The position numbers and the translations under genes are program-made. A stretch of 44,367 nucleotides of DNA from a virus. The notes under the pieces are model-generated. The model was given only the letters and a program-made list of their open reading frames with translations, was not told the origin of the DNA and did not search any database. Positions 31,617 to 39,098 of this stretch are shown one piece after another; the stretch's first letter is position 1; the number at the start of each line of letters is the position of its first letter. The stretch lies in IMG/VR virus record IMGVR_UViG_3300029267_003851, positions 1 through 44,367 of that record; one strand, written 5' to 3'.

Positions 31617-31855
31617 GAAAAGCACAGATAAAGGTTACTTTGGACGATTGTAGTCCTTATGCCTCAAAACTAGAGAAAGAAAACGCTTTTCGAAAAATGC
31701 ATTCGGCCTTCAAGACTCAGATAAACAAGAGTGGAATCCTTGTCGAATGGAAACAGAGACAGTTCTTTGAGAGCAAGTCTCAAAAGAAGCGTAGGAAGAA
31801 AAAGCAATCGGAAATCCAGCGTAAAAAAGAAGCCTTGAAAAAACGTTATAATTGA
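31613..31855 (+). CDS. rpsU: Ribosomal protein bS21 homologue
   Basis: 80 residues from a GTG at 31613 that overlaps the previous stop. The segment ENAFRKMHSAFKTQINKSGILVEWKQRQFFESKS followed by KKRRKKKQSEIQRKKEALKKRYN matches bS21 in order and character (FxR ... KSGIL ... RRxFFEKPS ... basic helix). bS21 sits near the anti-Shine-Dalgarno on the 30S subunit and affects initiation. Phage copies are known from huge and marine phages and are thought to be built into host ribosomes to bias translation. It lies upstream of peptide deformylase, with IF-3 4.5 kb away. Confidence 0.8.
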   Translation: MRKAQIKVTLDDCSPYASKLEKENAFRKMHSAFKTQINKSGILVEWKQRQFFESKSQKKRRKKKQSEIQRKKEALKKRYN

Positions 31856-31863
31856 GGAACCAA

Positions 31864-32124
31864 ATGAACGAGAAAAAGAAAATAATGAGTCTATCCGTAG
31901 AACCCGAAATGCATAGCCTCTTGAAGAGGTCCAGCAAAAAGATGGGTTGGTCTACGTCCCAATTGGTCCGAGAATTGGTAAACAAATATTTGGATCTGGT
32001 CGTACAGGATGAGGAAATCATTCCCGTTATTCTAAGGATTCCTGCCGAGCTAAAAGAAAACCCGGAATCCTTACGGAAGTGGTTGGAAATCAAACGAGAA
32101 GCAATCCTTAAGGCTCTTACCTAA
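31864..32124 (+). CDS. Ribbon-helix-helix (CopG-like) DNA-binding protein
   Basis: 86 residues from the ATG at 31864 behind GAGGAA. IMSLSVEPEMHSLLKRSSKK then MGWSTSQLVRELVNKYLDL is the beta-strand plus two-helix pattern of MetJ/Arc-type repressors. The C-terminus (IPVILRIPAELKENPESLRKW) is an additional helical domain. A transcriptional regulator is inferred, perhaps of this bS21/deformylase operon. Its stop overlaps the deformylase ATG by one base (TAATG). Confidence 0.7.
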   Translation: MNEKKKIMSLSVEPEMHSLLKRSSKKMGWSTSQLVRELVNKYLDLVVQDEEIIPVILRIPAELKENPESLRKWLEIKREAILKALT

Positions 32125-32639
32125 TGGAAATTGTCCCCGTAAAAGACATCCCCAAATACCTTGAAGACATGCCATTGGACAAACCAATGGAAATCTTCAA
32201 GGTATTTCAAAAAATGGAAAAGCTCTGTGTGGCCGAGAACGGAGTCGGTTTGTCAGCGGTACAAGTCGGGATTCCCTGGCCTATGTTTCTCACGCGAGTA
32301 AATGACAAGACCTCCTGCTATGTGGACTGCAAATACACCCCTATTTTGAGGGACAATATTGGAAGCCCTGTCAATAAAAAAATCAATTCCATCGAGGGCT
32401 GTCTTTCATTAAGGCAGAACGGCAAGCTTCTCAGGTTCAAAGTAAAACGGCATCCAAAGGTTCGCATCAAAGGGCAACAACTCTTTTGGCATGACAGGCC
32501 CCGACTAGAACCCGTTGACCTGACTTTAGACGGGGTGGCTGCCGTCGTCTTTCAGCACGAAATCGACCATCAAAACGGAATCCTTATCTCCGATATCGGA
32601 AAACAAATCCATATTTCTGACATCGTTAAAATGGATTAG
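32124..32639 (+). CDS. def: Peptide deformylase
   Basis: 171 residues with all three motifs: I, GVGLSAVQVG; II, EGCLSL (metal-binding Cys); III, QHEIDHQNG (two metal His and catalytic Glu). The enzyme removes the formyl group from nascent N-terminal Met. Phage deformylases are known from several marine and huge phages. The N-terminus is standard, and a loop after motif II (RHPKVRIKGQQLFWHDRP) is somewhat enlarged. Convergent with the spanin-like gene. Confidence 0.93.
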   Translation: MEIVPVKDIPKYLEDMPLDKPMEIFKVFQKMEKLCVAENGVGLSAVQVGIPWPMFLTRVNDKTSCYVDCKYTPILRDNIGSPVNKKINSIEGCLSLRQNGKLLRFKVKRHPKVRIKGQQLFWHDRPRLEPVDLTLDGVAAVVFQHEIDHQNGILISDIGKQIHISDIVKMD

Positions 32640-33112
32640 TTCCTCTTGAGGAAGCTATAGACTTCGCCTTCTACTCGGCTGTTCAAAGCCGCAACAAAAA
32701 CGTTCTCACGCAAGTTTTCGTCGTTCGATTGGTTGATCTGCTGGGCTAGAATATCAGCAGCCTCTTCATTTTTATCCGCCTTGTTCTTGAAATAGGCGAT
32801 TATCATCAACAAAATCACGGCGAAAGCAAAGGCCGCGATCAAAGGCCCATCTCCCTGTAAAATCTGTACGCCTGAGTTGTTTTTGTTGATGATTCCTTGC
32901 TGAAGATTCTCGATTTTATCCGAAAGAATTTGTTGTTCGTTACGCAACTTACCTAATTCCAACAGAAATCCATTTTGGTTGTTTTGTAGGTCATTTATCT
33001 CTCCTTCCTGGTTTTCTATTCGTTGCTGTAAATCGGGACTGAATGGATCGATTCTAGCACAACCGGTCAATAGGGGGATCGATAGAACTAGAAGCAAAAG
33101 CAGTTTTCTCAT
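32636..33112 (-). CDS. Lipoprotein with coiled coil and membrane segment; unimolecular spanin candidate
   Basis: 158 residues from the ATG at 33112, preceded by GAGGAG. The signal peptide with lipobox (LLLLLVLSIPLLTGC, Cys near 18) is followed by a coiled coil (QQRIENQEGEINDLQNNQ, IENLQQGIINKN). A transmembrane helix (GPLIAAFAFAVILLMIIAYF, about 87-106) follows, then a charged C-terminus of ~50 residues. A lipid anchor in the outer membrane plus an inner-membrane helix joined by a periplasmic coiled coil is the layout of unimolecular spanins that fuse the membranes at lysis. No endolysin or holin is seen nearby, so this rests on architecture alone. Confidence 0.6.
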   Translation of the reverse strand: MRKLLLLLVLSIPLLTGCARIDPFSPDLQQRIENQEGEINDLQNNQNGFLLELGKLRNEQQILSDKIENLQQGIINKNNSGVQILQGDGPLIAAFAFAVILLMIIAYFKNKADKNEEAADILAQQINQSNDENLRENVFVAALNSRVEGEVYSFLKRN

Positions 33113-33135
33113 GGTTTCTCCTCTTTTATTCTGCC

Positions 33136-33164
33136 TTGACATAATTAGAAGGCTAGAGTACATT
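33136..33164 (+). promoter_or_regulatory. Sigma70-like promoter
   Basis: TTGACA (33136-33141), exact 17-base spacer, TACATT (33159-33164), followed by CTAG. It lies 48 bases before the ATG at 33212. Host RNA polymerase is expected to read it, which would suit early or middle genes. Confidence 0.6.
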
Positions 33165-33211
33165 CTAGTTAGACCAAAGGCCTGTGTTATACCTAGAAGA
33201 GGGACTCTACG

Positions 33212-33682
33212 ATGATTATCAAAGAATTAGATCCCAGCGTTTTCCAAAACGAGGAAGAGTCATTTGAGGATTATTCTGAAGAATTTGTTACTTATGCGGT
33301 CGATATTTATCAGGATTTCGACAAACTAGCTGAGAATTTCATCTACGCATTCTTCTGTGATAAATCGATGTTTTGTGGGGGCCCAATACCTAAAAAACTG
33401 CTTTTTTCCCGACAATACATCACTTTAGTGCTGAATCTGAAGATTGCGAAGGGCATTCAAAGGGCCCATGAAATGATAGAGATCCACAACAAAACCGCCG
33501 AAAATCCGATTACAGATATTCAGGCGATGGAACTGGTCCGAGACACCCTAGATTTATTCGCCCATTCGGGAGTGCCAAAACAATTGGCGGGCGGCATCCT
33601 TCTAATGTACCTAGAACTTGTAGAAGGCATCACAGCTTCAGAAGAACTTTTTGAACTAGACAAGGACGAGAATGACGGATAA
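33212..33682 (+). CDS. Hypothetical protein
   Basis: 156 residues behind GAAGAGGG and a good sigma70-like promoter. All-helical in appearance (YITLVLNLKIAKGIQRAHEM, AMELVRDTLDLFAHSGV) with an acidic start and end. Family not recognised. It is first in a three-gene overlapping cluster. Confidence 0.6.
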   Translation: MIIKELDPSVFQNEEESFEDYSEEFVTYAVDIYQDFDKLAENFIYAFFCDKSMFCGGPIPKKLLFSRQYITLVLNLKIAKGIQRAHEMIEIHNKTAENPITDIQAMELVRDTLDLFAHSGVPKQLAGGILLMYLELVEGITASEELFELDKDENDG

Positions 33683-34043
33683 TGAGTTCAATCGGGATTT
33701 GTACTTAATGGGAGGTAGTTTTTTAGTGGACCCTCTGCCCAAGGAAAAAGACTACTTATACCATTATTTTAAAACCCACGTTCAACAGATCTTTGTGAAA
33801 TACTACTATGACATAGGTTCCACAGAACTCTTTTTTCAACATACTGGAGTTTATGCAAACGATCATTGGCTCAAAAAGCTCAGAAATCGGTTTGGCGTGA
33901 TAGAAGAAGCTTACAAACGGGCAAAAGAAGAGGGAGATTTCGAAACCATCGCTATGATAAAAGCGGGCCAATACCCAGTACCCGTTACTAATCCAGAACG
34001 CAGAGCCAAGGGATTCAAATGGAAGAAAAAAGATGCGATGTAG
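33672..34043 (+). CDS. Hypothetical protein
   Basis: 123 residues, starting 11 bases before the previous stop. Rich in Tyr and Phe (LYHYFKTHVQQIFVKYYYDI), with a helical middle and a basic end (RRAKGFKWKKK). No family recognised. Confidence 0.55.
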   Translation: MTDNEFNRDLYLMGGSFLVDPLPKEKDYLYHYFKTHVQQIFVKYYYDIGSTELFFQHTGVYANDHWLKKLRNRFGVIEEAYKRAKEEGDFETIAMIKAGQYPVPVTNPERRAKGFKWKKKDAM

Positions 34044-34438
34044 ATCTATGCAGAACAAATGGCGAGATGTTTGCCCGTCGTATTGATCTCATAGACTTAA
34101 TTCAAGAATGTTGTCCCCCAAACAGTGCGACGACTTGGTTTTTAAAAGCACTAACCCGACCCGGAGAAATAGAGGATGAAAAGGCCAATATTACTTTCGT
34201 TCATGGCGATACCGAAGCAATTGTTCGGTGTATGAAAACCGAATTTGGAACATACTACCATCTCAACGATTTCATAGAATTAGCCCGAGATTTAAGAGGC
34301 TCTCTTCACGAAAGAAGTGAAAAAGCTCCTGAAAACCTGAAGGAAAAAATGTCCAATCAAGTGGGCGAAACATTTGATCTTATAGATGAACTGATTGGGG
34401 AACTGGCAGCGGGTCTCCAAGACTATTTTGGCGACTGA
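34019..34438 (+). CDS. Hypothetical protein
   Basis: 139 residues, overlapping the previous gene by 25 bases. It starts with a short Cys-containing stretch (RCDVDLCRTNGE) followed by helices (DLIDLIQECC, LNDFIELARDLRGSL, FDLIDELIGELAAGL). Function unknown. The 3' end overlaps the convergent capsid-targeted gene by 16 bases. Confidence 0.55.
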   Translation: MEEKRCDVDLCRTNGEMFARRIDLIDLIQECCPPNSATTWFLKALTRPGEIEDEKANITFVHGDTEAIVRCMKTEFGTYYHLNDFIELARDLRGSLHERSEKAPENLKEKMSNQVGETFDLIDELIGELAAGLQDYFGD

Positions 34439-34905
34439 CTCTCTGGTATTTCTTCAAGTTCTTTTTTTGATTTTTCTTCTTTGGATTCTTCCGGCTTTTC
34501 AGATTTCTTGGGTTCTTTGGACTCCTTTTCCTTTTCCTTTTCTTTTTCTTTTTCCTTTGGTGGTTCTTCCTCGGGTTTCTTGGGTTCTCGTTTCTTCTTC
34601 TCTATTGCATCCTCTAGTGCCTTGAGGTCGCCTTTGAGAGACTCTATTCGATCCATCAGATTGGCCGCCTGGGGATTTTTGGATAAATGTTTTTCGCTCT
34701 CATCCATCTTTTTCTTTTTCTTCTTCCGCTTCTTTTTGAGCTTTTTGACGATCTCCTCAACCTCAAATGGATGGGCGGTAGATCTGCTGTGAATTGATGG
34801 TTCCGCAATCAGCGGCTTTAGCCCAAGAGCAGCGTCCCGTCGCCATCGAGTATGTGGACTAGATTCCCTAGCCAACAGCCAATCTTTGAAAGTCATAAAT
34901 GCCAT
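34423..34905 (-). CDS. Lys/Glu-rich internal-protein candidate with capsid-targeting-like N-terminus
   Basis: 160 residues from the ATG at 34905, with CCAGGA upstream; an internal ATG at 34896 would give MTFKDWLLARES. The N-terminus fits the capsid-targeting-like pattern. A short conserved-looking segment follows (SPHTRWRRDAALGLKPLIAE, SIHSRSTAHPFEVEEIVKKL). After that come runs of Lys and a Lys/Glu/Pro-rich tail (EKEKEKEKEKESKEPKKSEK), a likely charged DNA-binding or space-filling region. A packaged head protein is inferred. Confidence 0.65.
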   Translation of the reverse strand: MAFMTFKDWLLARESSPHTRWRRDAALGLKPLIAEPSIHSRSTAHPFEVEEIVKKLKKKRKKKKKKMDESEKHLSKNPQAANLMDRIESLKGDLKALEDAIEKKKREPKKPEEEPPKEKEKEKEKEKESKEPKKSEKPEESKEEKSKKELEEIPESQSPK

Positions 34906-34978
34906 TGCTAAATCCTGGTATTCTGTTATAATTATACAATCTGTTATACTATCTAGTGGTTTTTATTCCATTTTGCCA

Positions 34979-34999
34979 TGTGGAGGCTTAGTATCCACA
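34979..34999 (+). promoter_or_regulatory. Hairpin leader motif (GGAGGCTTAGTA), copy 2
   Basis: TGTGGA and TCCACA pair perfectly around the loop GGCTTAGTA, 19 bases before the dCMP deaminase ATG. TACTATCTAG, a possible -10, lies about 25 bases upstream, as in copy 1. Confidence 0.6.
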
Positions 35000-35018
35000 G
35001 CACAACTAGGAGCATCTA

Positions 35019-35552
35019 ATGAGACCTCCAAGAGAAGTACCTTCGCGAGATGATTTCTATATGGGAATGGCTTTGTGGTATATGGCCAAATCCAAAGATC
35101 CCGATACACAGAATGGGGCTTTGGTTATCAGTGCTGATAATGAACCTCTTGGTTGGGGCTACAATGGGCCGCCTAGACAAATAGATGATGATGATATAGA
35201 TTGGTGCCGCGAGGGCGATATTACCAAATATGATTTGGTCGATCATGCAGAAGACAACGCAATCGAGTATTCTTGTTCCAATCTTGAAGGAGCAACGATC
35301 TATGTGAGTGGTAGACCGTGTCCCCCTTGCATGAGAAAAATCGTTCGGGCGGGAATTAAAAGGGTAGTTTGGTTTCCCCAAAAAGTCGATCCCAATTCTA
35401 CCCTGGCAGATGAAAAAAAAATCAAAAAGACCGAATATATTGCAAGGAAAGGCCGGGTGAAACTTGAATTATTCTCGGGAGACCTGTCCTGGATGGGCAG
35501 ACATTGGGAGTTCCTCAAGCAAATCGGAGTCCTTGAGTGGAAAAAAAGTTAA
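35019..35552 (+). CDS. dCMP deaminase-like (cytidine/deoxycytidylate deaminase)
   Basis: 177 residues. The zinc-binding and catalytic motifs are DHAEDNAIE (HAE near 77-79) and SGRPCPPCMRKIV (PCPPC near 100-104), with the dCMP-deaminase start RDDFYMGMALWYMAKSKDPD. It converts dCMP to dUMP for dTTP synthesis. A C-terminal ~45 residues (KLELFSGDLSWMGRHWEFL) extends the usual fold. The gene has its own promoter-like region and the hairpin leader. Confidence 0.88.
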   Translation: MRPPREVPSRDDFYMGMALWYMAKSKDPDTQNGALVISADNEPLGWGYNGPPRQIDDDDIDWCREGDITKYDLVDHAEDNAIEYSCSNLEGATIYVSGRPCPPCMRKIVRAGIKRVVWFPQKVDPNSTLADEKKIKKTEYIARKGRVKLELFSGDLSWMGRHWEFLKQIGVLEWKKS

Positions 35553-35557
35553 GATAA

Positions 35558-35564
35558 CTAAATA
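35558..35564 (+). promoter_or_regulatory. CTAAATA box, candidate late promoter
   Basis: CTAAATA ends only 5 bases before the ATG of the baseplate-like gene at 35570, with no Shine-Dalgarno in the gap. If it is a promoter, the mRNA would be leaderless or nearly so. Confidence 0.4.
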
Positions 35565-35569
35565 CTTGT

Positions 35570-36388
35570 ATGGTAACAGGAGCATCAGTAGGGGTTAATT
35601 GCCCTCCGGTTTCAACCCAATGCCCAGACGCATATGGCTGCGTCGGAGCCGGGCCGAATGGCACAACAATATGCCCCGATTTCACAATCAAACGACACGA
35701 TACGAAGCCACCCTTCAAGGTTGCAATTTCCGATTGCGATGGTCCATTAGATCTGACTGAAAAGCATTTGATCGCTGAAGTCAATATGTGGGCCAAAGGA
35801 AAACTCAAAACCGCTATTACCAAAGCAGACACCTACTTTGGGTTGGCAGATAATATCGGATTCAATCAAGTTATGGTGGGTGATATCATCGTAACGGATC
35901 GCGTCCGATTACCCGAACATATGCTAGTTACCGCTTTCGATGAGACTAACTATCTTATCCAGGTTCAGCGAGGTTACAACGGCACATTCATCGACAATTG
36001 GTCTAAAGGCACATCATTGCGGATATTCCGCATCATGAATGGTCCCGCCGAGCTAGAAACGGTTTTGGACGATATCCGACAGGTCGATGGCACAATTGCC
36101 GAAGATCAGTTAATTGAGAGTCTTTTGGTCTACCAATGGAATCAAAATAGCACTTGCGTCCCAGGTTGCTTTTGGTTAGAATTTAAGCTGCTCAAAATGA
36201 AGGAATCTGCCGTATCGATGTTATCCAATGGAATCAGTATTACCCCAAGTTTCACTCCAAGCACATTCAGTGCCACGCATTTTGGTTGCATTTTGGGAGA
36301 TGGTGTTGAATGGGTGAGACGTTTCCCGGCTGATGGGGAGGGTTTCTTTATCCATATTGTTGATTCTCCAACAGCAGAGTTGCCTTAG
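35570..36388 (+). CDS. Baseplate/tail-type structural protein
   Basis: 272 residues. The segment IKRHDTKPPFKVAISDCDGPLDLTEKHLIA resembles the BppU N-terminal domain of phage baseplate proteins (KRxDTxPP ... DxDGxPLDLT). Further on, LIQVQRGYNGTFIDNWSKGTSLRIFR is a short beta module common in phage structural proteins. The C-terminal part is beta-rich. Likely a virion protein. The start at 35570 has no ribosome site, but no other start is in frame nearby. Confidence 0.65.
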   Translation: MVTGASVGVNCPPVSTQCPDAYGCVGAGPNGTTICPDFTIKRHDTKPPFKVAISDCDGPLDLTEKHLIAEVNMWAKGKLKTAITKADTYFGLADNIGFNQVMVGDIIVTDRVRLPEHMLVTAFDETNYLIQVQRGYNGTFIDNWSKGTSLRIFRIMNGPAELETVLDDIRQVDGTIAEDQLIESLLVYQWNQNSTCVPGCFWLEFKLLKMKESAVSMLSNGISITPSFTPSTFSATHFGCILGDGVEWVRRFPADGEGFFIHIVDSPTAELP

Positions 36389-36391
36389 TTT

Positions 36392-36931
36392 ATGGCTAAA
36401 AAAACAGCGACCGACAAAAAGTTCTACAGGGTAAACGAAAAGATTCGCTTCAGTCCTGTAATGGTGATTGACCAACATGGAGAAAATCTGGGAGCAATAC
36501 CAGTTGATAAGGCCAAACAGTTGGCCAGAACCGCTAAACTGGATCTTGTAGAAGTCGCTCCTCATGCCCGCCCGCCCGTATGCAGGATCATGGATTTCGG
36601 CAAATTTCGATATGAACAAAGTCTAAAAGAGAAGAAACAGAGATCAAAAACCAAAAGCACACAGACAAAAGAAATCCGATTGAGTCCCGGAATAGCAGAC
36701 CATGATATTGAAACCAAAACCAAAGCGGCCAGAAAATTTCTAGAATCGGGATTCAAAGTGCAGTTGAAACTACAGTATTCAAAGCGAGAAAATGCCCACA
36801 AGGATCTTGGCTTCGTAGTTATCAAGAGAATCCTAGAAAATTTGAATGAAGTAGCAGCAGCCAAAGAACCTCCGAAACTCAATGGTCGCTTTCTGATGTG
36901 TTTGTTAGAATTAAAGAAAGATCGAAGATGA
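36392..36931 (+). CDS. infC: Translation initiation factor IF-3
   Basis: 179 residues, the full bacterial length. N-domain: YRVNEKIRFSPVMVIDQHGE, KAKQLARTAKLDLVEVAP. The linker is Lys-rich after PPVCRIMDFGKFRYEQ. C-domain: STQTKEIRLSPGIADHDIETK, AARKFLESGFKVQLKLQYSKREN. IF-3 checks start codons, keeps the subunits apart and disfavours some leaderless or non-canonical starts. Phage copies are rare but known in huge phages. It sits 3 bases after the structural gene and is followed by a terminator. Confidence 0.92.
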   Translation: MAKKTATDKKFYRVNEKIRFSPVMVIDQHGENLGAIPVDKAKQLARTAKLDLVEVAPHARPPVCRIMDFGKFRYEQSLKEKKQRSKTKSTQTKEIRLSPGIADHDIETKTKAARKFLESGFKVQLKLQYSKRENAHKDLGFVVIKRILENLNEVAAAKEPPKLNGRFLMCLLELKKDRR

Positions 36932-36988
36932 TAGAATTAAACCATTCCCCTTGACAGAATTGTCAAAGAATCAAACGGTCGCCCCGGA

Positions 36989-37028
36989 TAAAAAACCCTT
37001 TTCTCATTATGGGTGAAAAGGGTTTTTT
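36989..37028 (+). terminator. Rho-independent terminator after IF-3
   Basis: AAAAAACCCTTTTC pairs with GAAAAGGGTTTTTT around a 9-base loop and ends in six T. Because it is flanked by A and T runs, it can act in both directions. Confidence 0.85.
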
Positions 37029-37078
37029 GCGAGAATTGTCGAAACCTTACTGTTTTAATTGAAGAACGTGAGGTTTCG

Positions 37079-37414
37079 ATGCATTGGATTTTTGCACATT
37101 TAATAGGTGATTATGTAATTCAAAATGATTGGATGGCTCAAGGAAAAAAGAAATCTTCTTTTGTCTGTACTGTCCATGTTTTGACTTATATCATTCCATT
37201 CTTATTTTGTAGTTTAGCTTGGTGGCAGTTAATAGCAATTGCAATACAACATTTCATTCAAGATAGAACGAATATAGTTTTGAATTGGATGAATTTTTAT
37301 GGACAAGGAGCATTTGCCAAAGCCCCTCTTGCACCCTGGTCCATAATTGTAGTCGATAACATCTGGCACATTCTTTGGATAGCGTTTATAGTTTGGCTGG
37401 TGGCATGTGAATGA
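37079..37414 (+). CDS. DUF3307-type membrane protein
   Basis: 111 residues from the ATG at 37079 (GTGAGG upstream). The start HWIFAHLIGDYVIQNDWMAQGKK is the hallmark of DUF3307 membrane proteins. Membrane helices follow at about 33-50 (TVHVLTYIIPFLFCSLAWW) and at the C-terminus (IWHILWIAFIVWLVACE). Function unknown. It is more AT-rich than its neighbours. Confidence 0.75.
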   Translation: MHWIFAHLIGDYVIQNDWMAQGKKKSSFVCTVHVLTYIIPFLFCSLAWWQLIAIAIQHFIQDRTNIVLNWMNFYGQGAFAKAPLAPWSIIVVDNIWHILWIAFIVWLVACE

Positions 37415-37427
37415 TGATAATCCCAGA

Positions 37428-37448
37428 GTGGGAGGCTTCGTATACAAG
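37428..37448 (+). promoter_or_regulatory. GGAGGCTTCGTA leader motif, copy 3
   Basis: GTGGGAGGCTTCGTATACAAG shares the 12-base core with copies 1 and 2, but its flanks do not form the same hairpin. It lies 27 bases before the GroES-like ATG. Confidence 0.5.
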
Positions 37449-37475
37449 TAAAAACTGAGAAACAAGGAGTAATAG

Positions 37476-37808
37476 ATGAACATCATAGCAACAGATGGAA
37501 CCGAATTGAATAAAGTTCCCGATATTGTATCGGTGAAGCCTGTGGGGCATCAAATACTGTTTGAGGAACTGACTGCCCAAGAGATTCAGAGTTCTACACT
37601 ACACATCCCTGAGAGTGCTAATAGCGGACCCCCGCAGGGATACATCCTTGAGATCGGGCCAAAAGTTGACCCGGATTGGGGATTTGAAATTGGTGATCGA
37701 GTGATCCTATCGGGTAAATATGTACCCGTCCCGAACAACGAGAACCATCGTAATCGTGGTGTCGTTGAAGCTCATATGATTAAGGCTGTTTTAGTGGAAA
37801 ATGACTGA
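37476..37808 (+). CDS. GroES-like co-chaperonin
   Basis: 110 residues. It follows the cpn10 plan: VSVKPVGHQILFEELTAQEI (roof/N strand), a mobile-loop region with SSTLHIPESAN, then GYILEIGPKVDPDWGFEIGDRVIL (VxxxGxGxxxxG-type strand) and VVEAHMIKAVL. Like T4 gp31, a phage co-chaperonin can pair with host GroEL to fold capsid protein. It is preceded by CAAGGAG and overlaps dnaJ by 8 bases. Confidence 0.82.
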   Translation: MNIIATDGTELNKVPDIVSVKPVGHQILFEELTAQEIQSSTLHIPESANSGPPQGYILEIGPKVDPDWGFEIGDRVILSGKYVPVPNNENHRNRGVVEAHMIKAVLVEND

Positions 37809-38796
37809 GAATTTCTACGAAGTATTGGGTGTTAAGAAAGATGCAACTCAAAAGGATATTTGCAAGGCTTATCGAGAGATGGCCTTGAAATATCACCCGG
37901 ATCGCAATCCTGGCAACAAGGAGGCTGCCGATAAATTCAAGAAGGCATCCCAAGCTTTTGAAATACTCAATGATCCTAAAAAGAAAAGACAATACGACGG
38001 CTTCTCCAACAATCAATTTACGGTAAACAGCGATGGGATTTTCGACAGCATTTTCTCACAGTTCTTTGGCGATGATTTTGGTCGAGGGACGATTAGGGGT
38101 ACTAGAGTTCATGTGCGGATATCCCTGAAAGAAGCTTTTGCTGGTTGTCAAAAGGTCATTCAACTTCAACAACAGGAGCCATGTGAAGAATGCCATACAA
38201 GCGGCAGTACCAAATGGGAATCTTGTAAAGAATGCAAGGGTCGTGGGAGGTCTCAGTTACGACAAGAAGGATTCGCAATCGAAGTCACATGTATGATCTG
38301 CAACGGGATCGGCAAGGTGCCATTGGAGCGTTGTAAGAAATGTTCCGGCCAGGGCTATATTAGAGGCGAGGTTAACAAAATCCCCATAGATATTCCCGCA
38401 GGAATCGAAAACAGATCACAAATCAGGGTTTCGGGTCAGGGAATTGGAGGAAATGATCTCTATGTTGTTGTTGATGTGATCCCGGATGGAGTTTTTCAAA
38501 GACAGGGAATGAATCTTTTTGTAGAGTTTCCGGTAAGCTATACAACACTGATCTTAGGAAAGCAAATCGAACTTACTGGAATAGACGATCAGAAGATCGC
38601 CATAAAAATACGTCCCCGAAGTAATATTGGGACAAGATTGCGGGTGAAGGGGCATGGAATGCCGATACCTCACCAGCCAGGGATTCGTGGCGATTTGTTT
38701 GTCGTATTGTCGCTGGTCATGCCGTCCGAGATCAGCGAAAAAGAGGAAGAGTTACTACAGAAACTAGCCAAACTAGAAGAGGAAAAGTCATGTTAG
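37801..38796 (+). CDS. dnaJ: DnaJ (Hsp40) co-chaperone
   Basis: 331 residues. J domain with the essential HPD (KYHPDRNPGN) at about 34-43; a short G/F-like region (DSIFSQFFGDDFGRG); four CxxCxG zinc repeats, of which the last three read CKECKGRG, CMICNGIG and CKKCSGQG while the first is CEECHTSG; and the C-terminal substrate domains (GNDLYVVVDVIPDGVFQRQG, KGHGMPIPHQPGIRGDLFV). Somewhat shorter than E. coli DnaJ (376) but complete. It recruits and stimulates DnaK. Phage DnaJ homologues with this full layout are unusual. Confidence 0.92.
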   Translation: MTENFYEVLGVKKDATQKDICKAYREMALKYHPDRNPGNKEAADKFKKASQAFEILNDPKKKRQYDGFSNNQFTVNSDGIFDSIFSQFFGDDFGRGTIRGTRVHVRISLKEAFAGCQKVIQLQQQEPCEECHTSGSTKWESCKECKGRGRSQLRQEGFAIEVTCMICNGIGKVPLERCKKCSGQGYIRGEVNKIPIDIPAGIENRSQIRVSGQGIGGNDLYVVVDVIPDGVFQRQGMNLFVEFPVSYTTLILGKQIELTGIDDQKIAIKIRPRSNIGTRLRVKGHGMPIPHQPGIRGDLFVVLSLVMPSEISEKEEELLQKLAKLEEEKSC

Positions 38797-39098
38797 AAGA
38801 ATTGAAAACACTGTGGCAGAATCCATGGGTTCGAGTAGTTGCGATTTTGTTTTGTGTCTTCATTTTTTTGTTTGTCAACAACAAAATGATGGTGGAAAAG
38901 ACAGCAGACAGGGTCATTGAAAAGCTCAAAAAGGATTATGTGCCTGGGCCGTATGCCCCAGGATTTGATCCCGACAAAGTCAATCCCGATTTATGGAAGA
39001 GTGAGGAATCGGCTTTACGGAACGCACAGTGGCGGGATGAACCAAAAGACAATTGGAAAGAAGACTGGGAAGCACAAAGGCATAACCATTCTCAGTAA
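38790..39098 (+). CDS. Single-pass membrane protein
   Basis: 102 residues. An N-terminal helix is followed by one membrane span (WVRVVAILFCVFIFLFVNN, about 13-31), then a charged soluble tail (VEKTADRVIEKLKKDYVPGP ... EESALRNAQWRDEPKDNW). It overlaps dnaJ by 7 bases. Family not recognised. Confidence 0.6.
   Translation: MLEELKTLWQNPWVRVVAILFCVFIFLFVNNKMMVEKTADRVIEKLKKDYVPGPYAPGFDPDKVNPDLWKSEESALRNAQWRDEPKDNWKEDWEAQRHNHSQ

Noticed and set aside
37013-37078. Longer start (MKRVFCENCRN) for the DUF3307 protein
   Set aside because: It would begin inside the terminator stem. The family N-terminus HWIFAHLIGDY begins at the later ATG.
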